DNA from: Corythucha ciliata | Lineage: Eukaryota > Arthropoda > Insecta > Hemiptera > Tingidae | Length of the DNA: 64,000 nucleotides | Direction of reading: 5' to 3' | Assembly (NCBI GenBank): GCA_038030265.1 | Contig: CM075937.1 | Span: 33,832,198-33,896,197 of the forward strand | Shown here: in pieces, positions 56,471 through 64,000 of the stretch | How the letters are laid out: every line of letters begins with the position of its first letter | How positions within the stretch are numbered: position 1 is the first letter of the stretch | Notes under the pieces: model-generated | What the model was told of the DNA's origin: nothing | Database searches by the model: none | The model's input: only the letters and a program-made list of their open reading frames with translations | Translations under genes and position numbers: made by a program

Positions 56471-56630
56471 CCAATGTGTGCGACACATTGATGTGTCAAT
56501 GTGTGCGACACATTGATGTGTCAATGTGTGCGACACATTGATGTGTCAATGTGTGCGACACATTGATGTGTCAATGTGTGCGACACATTGATGTGTCAAT
56601 GTGTGCGACACATTGATGTGTCAATGTGTG
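56471..56630. repeat. 25-bp hairpin satellite, six units plus partial
   Basis: Six copies of a 25-bp unit (56471-56620; only the first base differs) are followed by a 10-bp partial copy. Each unit contains CAATGTGT-GCG-ACACATTG, a perfect 8-bp stem with a 3-base loop. The array is otherwise identical from copy to copy, which implies recent expansion. Confidence 0.95.
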
Positions 56631-58065
56631 AAAATTCGCTCATTCACAGGTTAGAAACGCTACTATATGTATACGCTGCTAAAATTGAGACAATTCTGAG
56701 AAGCTCAATAGTGATGCCTGAGAGTACATTTTCTTTAATTGTACGTAGCTTTCGCCTGGTCCTAATATGGTTGTTTTCTACCTTTGGATACTTAGTAATG
56801 TCCAACTTGTAATTTTTTTGGCATTAGCCGGGAAGCCATAGCCAGAGGGTTGTTTAAGAGTGTTACCTACACAGTGTGATTAATTGAAATTAAAAATTTG
56901 TGTATACTTCGGAAAACAATTGGATTTTTTGACCATAGAATAGTTAAGCAGTTAAGTGGATTGGGTAGAGCATAGACCAACTGGCCGAACAAAACCCGCC
57001 TCTCTCTGTCATACAGAATACAGTGAAAAATGATATGCTCCAGATTCCCCAACGTACAGTAATGAGATTCCATCGTGGCAATAATTTCATCAGTTTTTAT
57101 CGGCTCCAATTGTCAGTTTTGTTCCTTTTGTTTACTGCACTTTTTTAAGCTAGGTAGTAATTTATTTACCTAATCATTGCGATAGTTTTTCATGCAATCC
57201 ATTCAATGAATGTTTTTAATAATAATCCAACTTTAACTACTCAGCAATTACAAAGTTAGGAGCTCTCACGGCTAACAAAAGACCAACGATGATTTAATTA
57301 TCCCCCCTCCGCTGTCGCAGCCATGTACTGATTATACTGACTATAATTCAAGCGGTCTCTCAGCCTCCATCGTCACTTCCGTTCAAGAAGTTTACTCCAC
57401 CCGCTAATCAACTTTCTGTGTTCTTCATTTTCCAGGACAGTTTAATAAATTTTCGTTTGTCTCCTAATGAATAGCTGAATGAGGCTGCTCGGCACTGGCT
57501 TATTCTTGCGAATCGAACAAAAGCACTCTACTAAAAAAGCAAACCCATTGAAATTTCAAACTTGAGCGAAATTTATTATTCAATGAGGATAGTGTTGGTT
57601 GATGGGAGCCTTTGAAGTACATTAATATTATACTCCAACAAAATGATGAAAAAGTAACGTCATTCTTACCCTACATCGAAATGTGTATGCCCGTTGTACT
57701 GGGAATTTCGGGCTCTTTCTAAAGCCCCGTTCACACGAAGCGATTTTTCGGGAAAAATCACATCCAATCTTTTAAAAAATCGTTAGGTCCACGGACCCAG
57801 AGTTTAGCGTGAATTAGTTTTTTGGCTGACAAGTGGCAGTTGAGCTTAGGTTTTTCACCCCCCCCCCCGTACCCTCCATCCAGCACCACCCAGACTAGGC
57901 GTCGCACGCGCTTTGAGACCCATTTTGCCACTTCTGTCGAATTGGTCCCTATACTTCCGTAAAATGTATTCACGTTAATAAAAGGTAAAAAGGTATTCAC
58001 CTTAAAACTTATTCACTTTAAAACGTATTGACGTTAAAAATATGTGATTTCCACGAAAGGCTTTG
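56631..58065. other. Sequence without a supported gene
   Basis: Frames at 56867-57109 and 57758-58000 (minus) show no domain. A C-run lies near 57860. Confidence 0.5.
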
Positions 58066-58250
58066 TACACACGGTGAGGATTTCCCGTTCAGGCCAACCT
58101 GACCGCAGACTGCCGAGCGTGTGGACCAGACTTTGACTTCAGTTGAAGTCACCCACACTTCGTTGAAGCTGAAGTCCACTTCAACTGATGTCTGGTCCAC
58201 ACGCGCCGGCCGGTGAGGTTAGTCTGAAAGGGAAATCCTCACCGTGTGTA
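58066..58250. mobile_element. Palindromic MITE, 185 bp
   Basis: The ends TACACACGGTGAGGATTTCC and its inverse enclose a second inverted pair (GCGTGTGGACCAGA with TCTGGTCCACACGC) and a central CTTCAGTTGAAG / CTTCAACTGATG pair. Nearly the whole element folds back on itself. Confidence 0.75.
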
Positions 58251-58285
58251 TACGTAACCCAATAGAATAATCAAGCACATAATTA

Positions 58286-58530
58286 GGGTATTCACGTCCA
58301 AGGTCTTGGACCTTGATTCACGTCAACCTTCGTACTGTTTTGTATAGTTTTGTACTTTCGTTGTTGCTAAGGTCCGATGTTAGGGATATAGAAATTGGAA
58401 TAATTTTGTCATTCGTTTCGTTTTGGGCATATTTTAAACTCATTCTTTCAAAACTTGATTTCCCTGGTAACAAACATCTGACTACGCAAGTACGAAACTA
58501 CAAACATTACGATGATTGACGCGAATATCC
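58286..58530. mobile_element. MITE family A, copy 2 (inverted)
   Basis: This is the inverse of 8-369 without the nested MITE. Its termini are GGGTATTCACGTC and GACGCGAATATCC. It carries a private palindrome CCAAGGTCTTGGACCTTG near its left end. Confidence 0.75.
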
Positions 58531-58614
58531 AACTATGGCCACGTTTCAAAACTCAAAAAAATGGTTAGCATACTTAGTAAAATGTTTGATTATTAAGGGG
58601 GAAGTTGCACGGGT

Positions 58615-58971
58615 GATTCCTCGAGCCCCTTCCAATCATCCCTCGTCTATTACTCGTCATACATTTTCTCGCCTTATTTCTGCACCAATCCTGGTTTTTA
58701 AAGACTCGTTTTAATCTTCAGGAAATTCCGCATATGCAGTAGTTTTCCTTTTTTCAAATTTTATCCCAGAAGTTATTTTAAATTCGCCTTGAAATTTTAC
58801 CTTGTTATTTCACGTTTTTTTTTACTTATTTCAAAAAAGGAAAACTACTGCATATGCGGAATTTCCTGAAGATTAAAAACGAGTCCTTAACACCAGGATT
58901 GGTGCAGAAATAAGGCCAGAAAATGTATGCCGAGTAGTAGAGGGGGGTGATTGGAGGGGGGTCGAGGAATC
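58615..58971. mobile_element. Foldback element with 143-bp arms
   Basis: Arms 58615-58758 and 58829-58971 are near-perfect inverses, beginning GATTCCTCGAG and including GCATATGCAGTAGTTTTCCT. They are separated by a 70-bp AT-rich loop. It has no coding capacity. Confidence 0.85.
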
Positions 58972-59005
58972 AGCACTGCAGTTCCCTCTTAACACATGTA
59001 AAACT

Positions 59006-59210
59006 AAGGCTCTATAAGTTCCTACGAGCACTGACAGTCCGACATGCTTGGTCCCCCCCTCCACATAGGGATCAAATAGATTTGGTATGTCTCATTCGCT
59101 GCTCCGGTCATGTAGGTTACGCTCACCAGCCAATCACAAGCCCTTCCCTCTCTAAAGGACCACATATGGCGGGTAATGTCAGTACCTGTGGTGTGTAACT
59201 ATAGGTTCTC
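59006..59210 (+). repeat. Dispersed repeat family C, copy 2
   Basis: Same orientation as 19878-20078 and highly similar throughout. Confidence 0.75.
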
Positions 59211-61120
59211 CAGTGGGAAGGATTGATCACGCTGAATCTTGTTATAGTTTTACAACGGACCTTAATATGTTTTTTCCCGTTGTACCAGGAAAATCGCACG
59301 CAAAATCGCTTTGCTTAATGGCTTAATGGAGCTATCTACTTCGAGAGTACCACACTGTTTTTGTTTATGTGCGTACCATGAAACGATCTATTTATTTAAT
59401 CCGAAGAAACGAAACACGAGCCCGCTGTGGCTTAATTCGTTGCCCGAAATGAAGTTTATTTCTGAAAGTTCCAGTGTAGCGTAATTTATATGTGCGAACT
59501 TATTGTAAGAAGAGGCCATCTCAACAATCCAATTTTTAAGCACATAATTTATATTTTGTACGATTCAACAATTTCTTTTAAAAGCCTTTTCTTAATACTT
59601 CATTGCAAGAGAGCCGTGAAAAAATGTGATCTGCTCAGATGTAATGTGATGCTCAAAGAGCTGGCGGCTTTACGAAGTAGAAGAATAAAAAAATGTTGCG
59701 AAGTTTATAAGGTTTATTTTTACGAATGGTGAAAGGCAGTAGGAAGACGGTCACTGTTGCTTGGCTTTGTTAGGATTTAGTGTCCGTGAGCACCAAAGAG
59801 AGATTTTTTCGAATTATCAAGCTATCCCTTTTTATTTACTCTTTAAGGACGTAAAAACTGTCTTCGAAGCTTTTCCAACCATCTCTCTTGATTATAAACC
59901 TTGGTGCTCAGGAATTGATTAATCAGGACAGTTCTGGAAAATACGGAATCTTGTGTTTAGTGCAGTGAGGGTAATAAAGATACATGATTTATCAGACTAA
60001 GTGAAGACAGTACATATGAAATATGATTAAGAGGGATGTCGTACTCTTTTATAACAAAAATAAGATAATGTATCTCCCACGCCCACGCGTGGTGTGGGGC
60101 ACCTAAGCTCAAAAAACTGTTAAAAGCCTATCCATTTTCAACTGTTTTTAGAGCTTGGGTACCCACTTGTGGGCTCAATTTGCGGCGGGCCTTAGCCCTG
60201 AATTGAAGATCCCCACCTGCACTCTACATATGGCCGTACGTACACACATGAAATCTTAATTTTTAAAGGCTCCATTCTCCGTTCTCCATTTTGGAAAACT
60301 CATTACAATTTTCTCTAAGCTAATATTTTTCTTTATAATTATGTATAAAATATTTATATGAATGGTTGCTACATTTCAAAACCAAGGGGAGACCATTGCG
60401 TGGGGTGCGCCATTGATATTTTTTGGTAGGCATTTTTTAAACATACATAGGTATAATAAGTTTGTAAGTGATTCTCTCGGCATGAAAGGGTTGTCCTTCC
60501 CATTACACCCTTCATAGGGATCATTTTGAGTCACCCACACTGGCACCAAGTTTCTAGTGTGTACCGTTGAATCACCATCACCTAATTGAGTCCCTCCCCT
60601 CAACTATATGAGATCCCTCTTTCCAACCATATGCCTTGTTACCATTCCTGGTTTTGGTGTGGCCTTTCATGTTTCTTGAGCCCCCACTAGCTACTCACCA
60701 TCAAATCCACTAGTTAGGCAATTTCGAAGGCAACATATTCCACGGACCAACCAACCAAACCAAACGCAAACCATTCGCTGAGCGCGATTTCATCGTTTTA
60801 GCTCATTCAATAGCCAAATATCGCCCCTGCACCTTCAAGATAATTTCGCAAATCAATGAGCCATTTCACAGGGGATCTTGTTCTTTTTTTGCTGGGATGC
60901 CCCATTTGAAAAGCAGTTTCTCAAGGTTGGCTAATTTTAAAGAGCAATTTCAGGGGTCCGGTACTTTTAAAAAACAAAATTTTACAGGGGTCTTATACAG
61001 AGGAAACCATTCGCATTGTTTACGCAAAATTATCTTGCCCAAAAAAGCAATTTCGTGGCAAGTGGTCAAGTGGAGAGGGACTTAATAATAAAATAAAATA
61101 ATAAAATAAATGATAAACGC
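59211..61120. other. Sequence without a supported gene
   Basis: Only degenerate repeats of the ACGAAATT class are seen, at about 60840-61010 (AATTTCAGGGGTCCGG, AAAATTTTACAGGGGTC). No exon was recognised. Confidence 0.5.
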
Positions 61121-61126
61121 AACTAC

Positions 61127-61790
61127 TTAGTCTATTTTGATATTAATTTGACAGTTCGAAATCGTGACAATTGGTCCCGTGGACGGTCCCTTTTTTGACG
61201 GAACCATTGTAATATTCTCTCCCGTGGACTCCGGCGAATACTCAATAACTTCCTGGGGAGGCTCAGTCGGATCATGAGTTGTGCCAACGTCAAGTTGAGG
61301 GCTTTCATCAAAATCATTGCTCGGACCTGGATTAACGTTTGCGTCAGCCCCAATGATTCTTACGGCTGTGTCAAGATAATTTCGCAACGTGTTGTCAACG
61401 TATCCTTCGGCAACCGCGGAGGCTTTCCAACCCCCGTGTCTCTTGAGGGTAAGAATGTCGCCGCCTGCCTCGGCTAGCAGCGTCGCCGATGTGCGACGGA
61501 AACTGAGTACATTTCAGGGTTCTCAAGGTGCAGGTATTTCGTTATTCGGGCATTTCCCGATAGTGTTCTTTCCGATTGCTTGAATAGTACACTTCCCATT
61601 TCTGTAGAGTATGCACAGTCGGTCATGAGGCGTATAGCTCGGGCGGAGTTGAACGTTTTTCTGGTACATGTCCAGGTATTTCTTTTTCTCTTTGTCTACC
61701 ACAGTAAACACCCAACTTATCTTGGTTTTGCTGTTTCTCACAGTAACAAAAACTATTCGCTTACGAGAAGCAGCGGGAGTTCAGTTAAGC
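61127..61790 (-). pseudogene. Tyrosine recombinase (phage-integrase fold) relic
   Basis: On the minus strand the first frame (about 61790-61523) gives RIVFVTVRNSKTKISWVFTV and DRLCILYRNGKCTIQAIGKN. The second (from about 61505) gives FRRTSATLLAEAGGDILTLK then RHGGWKASAVAEGYVDNTLR. These match the C-terminal catalytic half of tyrosine recombinases: R in FRRTSAT, H in HGGW, and Y in EGYV as the candidate nucleophile. A frameshift near 61510 and loss of the N-terminal half make it a relic. The tail continues to PIVTISNCQINIKID and a stop. Origin from a Crypton-like or other recombinase-bearing element is possible but not shown. Confidence 0.75.
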
Positions 61791-61876
61791 AGGGAATACT
61801 GTTATCAATAGGAAGTAATGTTATCTTACTCCCTTGGGAAATAATCGTGTCGTTTACTGGGGGTTTTTGAAACAAT

Positions 61877-62704
61877 AATAGTATATTACACAACGAGTGA
61901 GGGAAGTAGAATTTTTGCACGCAAGTTTTGTTTGCCTCACGAGGCGCAATCAAGTGAGCTGAAAAAAACCAGCGTGGCAATTCTACTCCCTCACGAATTG
62001 TGTACACTATTTTTCACGTGCCTTGCTGCCCAGCTTTTGACATAAGCCTAATAAAAACCGAGTCAATTTTCATTCTTGTGCAAATGATAACGTTCGGTCA
62101 ACATACATAATAATAAAGCGGAAGCCTCGTTACGTTAGAGAACCTTTGAAACACCGGTGCTGCAACACGGATTTCAGCGCCATATTTGGTCGCTCAGTCG
62201 TTAGGGTAAGCACAATATCATGAATGAAAAAATTGTCATCTTGACAGCAAACAAACGTGGAACGAGGTCGAAATAAATAAAAATATCCTACTTGTCAATG
62301 AGATCAGGTGATAATTATAATCATATGAGGAACCAAGTATGGCGCCGATTTGCGTGTTGCAGTACTCGTGTTATATAGAGCCTTAGTTACGTCAGGTTGC
62401 CTAGTTACGTCCCACCCCCGTCTTCTCCTGTTCAGTGAGGTAAAATTTTACGTCACTACTTTTCAGTGAGGTAAAGTTTTTACATCACTGGGGTGTATCT
62501 CTAGACTTTCTGCAGTTGTTTTTTTGCCTGTAAACTCGAACTTTTCTCGCTGGACACGCGAAAAGTACTTTCCTTCACTCGTGAGGAGCGTCTTTCCACG
62601 CTGGTTGTTAGTAATTAGCGAACTCAACTTCGCCTAGATCGCCATACACAACTCGCGCGTAAAGTGACGCTTTCCTCACTCGTTGTGAAATACATATACT
62701 ATTC
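61877..62704. mobile_element. Element with CACAACGAGTGAGG termini
   Basis: The left end ATAGTATATTACACAACGAG and the right end (inverse of the CTCGTTGTGAAATACATATA region) form imperfect 30-bp inverted repeats. The first 137 bp (61877-62013) is itself palindromic, with CTACTCCCTCACGAATTGTG as its return arm. It could be one 0.83-kb element or two small palindromic elements. Confidence 0.5.
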
Positions 62705-62883
62705 TTAAGTAACGCATGAAGGCAAGGGGTGTGGAATTTTACTTCATTACAGAGAAATAATCCTTTATAGGTTTTCCAGCTGATTGTTTGAGTACCCCAT
62801 TATGTCATTGGCTTTAGGCGATTTTTCTCGACTCAAGAGTTCGTGAAAAGGATCTAAGAGACAGAGATCAGGGGGGTTGTAAT

Positions 62884-63147
62884 AGAAAAGTGAACCACGT
62901 GTGAGACGAGATGAGAATGAATTTTAGCTGTCATAGTCAATCTCATCAGTTATCAAGGGGGCAAGTACGAAAATTGTCACAATTATCCTATCACAATTAA
63001 AATGGTTGTCACGTGGATACTACCCATGTTATTTCATACAACACCCCTTCGTACTTCAGCCTCAAATGTGTTTCACTTTTCTATTACAACGCCCATGGCT
63101 GTGAAATTCATTCTCATCTCGTCTCACACGTAGGTATTTCACTTTTC
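62884..63147. mobile_element. Inverted-repeat element
   Basis: The GTGTGAGACGAGATGAGAAT region at 62900 is matched inversely by ATTCTCATCTCGTCTCACAC at about 63110-63129. A second inverse pair, TTGTAATAGAAAAGTGAA and TTCACTTTTCTATTACAA, links 62877 to 63089. Confidence 0.65.
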
Positions 63148-63489
63148 ATCTCAAAGAAGTTGGCCCCCGCAAGTTAGCCCCCCGCGTCCGCAATGGTGCC
63201 AAAATTAGGCACCTGACGTGCACCACCAAACTTAAATAGTGCACCAACCACCAAGTCGAGAAAAACGCAATTTTCATTATGTGGGGCTAACTTCCTGTTT
63301 GACTAAGTCAAGGCACCCGACGTGCACGTCGGATAGTATTGACTTTCCGACTATACTCAACTGTCGATGGCTCACTGCTCTCACGACTCACAATCAGTTA
63401 TTACTATTAGTTTACAGGCACTCTGATTTAGGTAATTGAACTAACAAAAAGAACAAAAAGTGAGAAACAAAATTTGGACAAATACAATA

Positions 63490-63633
63490 GGTCTGTTCCA
63501 GCAAGGCGCTTGGAACATGTTCGGAACTGGGCCATGGGACCAGCCAATAAAATGTAATCAACTTAAATTTTATTGGCTGGTCCCATGGCAACTTTGCTCC
63601 GAACATGTTCCAAACACCTTGTTGTAACAGACC
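63490..63633. mobile_element. 144-bp hairpin MITE with TA duplications
   Basis: The element runs from GGTCTGTTCCAGCAAGG to the inverse, CCTTGTTGTAACAGACC, with TA at 63488-63489 and 63634-63635. Arms include TTGGAACATGTTCGGA and ATGGGACCAGCCAATAAAA with their inverses. This is a complete, little-diverged Tc1/mariner-type MITE by structure. Confidence 0.85.
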
Positions 63634-63635
63634 TA

Positions 63636-64000
63636 TTATTAATTGATATTTCGGTGGCAAAACGAGGTTATTTAAGTAAGGCTGCTATTCGAGAGCAAAC
63701 TAGGTACAGCTTTTCTTTAATAATCAATCTTAGTCGAGCTTAAGTAAAATAAACTCGAACGATTCGAACGTTTGCGAAAAACCTTTTACTGAAATGCTGG
63801 GATATTAAAATTGAATTGCCAAGTACCTAATGGCGTGAAAAAAGGGATTTCGTGGTTTAGGTGAAAAGGCGTGTATTCCAGGAGAAAGGCATTTTCAATC
63901 GCTCCCTGGTTTCTTCCTCTCTTTCTCACTCTCTCTTATTTTAAAGCTGAAACTTTTATTCCTTGCTCCATGTTAACGTTCTTTTCACATTAAATGAAGC
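63636..64000. other. Window end, no feature
   Basis: AT-rich sequence with a CT-rich stretch near 63915. Nothing recognisable. Confidence 0.5.

Noticed and set aside
56471..56630. CRISPR-like array
   Set aside because: Units are directly contiguous with no unique spacers, so it is a tandem satellite, and the genome is eukaryotic.

Overview
The window reads as nuclear DNA of an insect. It has spliced genes with GT-AG introns, AATAAA poly(A) signals, an arthropod-type troponin I with a long Pro/Ala/Glu-rich tail, an insect agatoxin-like neuropeptide gene, and many decayed transposable elements. A heavy troponin I tail of this kind is, to my knowledge, known from insects with asynchronous flight muscle such as water bugs. 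A hemipteran or related insect is therefore a reasonable guess, but no species can be assigned from the sequence alone.

Layout, left to right. (1) At 8-369 a MITE carries a second MITE nested inside it. (2) At 504-8363 (+) lies the 3' part of the troponin I gene: three shared exons, then a choice of a short terminal exon (2634), a second terminal exon (3567), or the second exon read through an internal splice donor into a 232-residue tail encoded by four exons (7443-8357). Its large intron holds a Ty3/gypsy relic and an unrecognised minus-strand candidate exon. (3) The stretch 8364-14840 is intergenic, with degenerate short repeats, a GC-rich patch and one doubtful extra exon. (4) At 14843-16676 (+) is an agatoxin-like peptide gene. 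Its signal and propeptide exons are followed by two alternative last exons, each encoding a different eight-cysteine peptide and each with its own poly(A) signal. (5) At about 20160-26441 is a jockey/R1-group non-LTR retrotransposon, split by a solo LTR (22754-24141) and by a DNA element (24423-26301). (6) At 27817-27910 is the first exon of a second agatoxin-like gene; its later exons were not found. (7) At 29663-36337 is a rearranged Penelope-like element with inverted arms, 1.5-kb direct repeats, a broken reverse transcriptase and hammerhead-like motifs. (8) The stretch 36340-48700 has no recognised genes but holds several degenerate or tandem repeat clusters. (9) Inward-facing 0.41-kb repeats at 48702 and 55807, ending in TA, enclose a TCGA-rich foldback element (49216-51467) and a second non-LTR element on the minus strand (51468-54715). 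(10) At 56471-56630 is a 25-bp hairpin satellite. (11) The stretch 58066-63633 holds several palindromic MITEs and a tyrosine-recombinase relic (61127-61790, minus).

Only two host genes are well supported, the muscle thin-filament regulator troponin I and the agatoxin-like peptide gene, plus the first exon of its paralogue. Both well-supported genes make alternative 3' ends. Most of the rest is transposon-derived. The strongest candidates for something undescribed are the peptide locus that builds a dibasic Lys-Arg cleavage site across either of two alternative splice junctions, the TCGA-rich foldback element, and the Penelope composite with hammerhead-like motifs.
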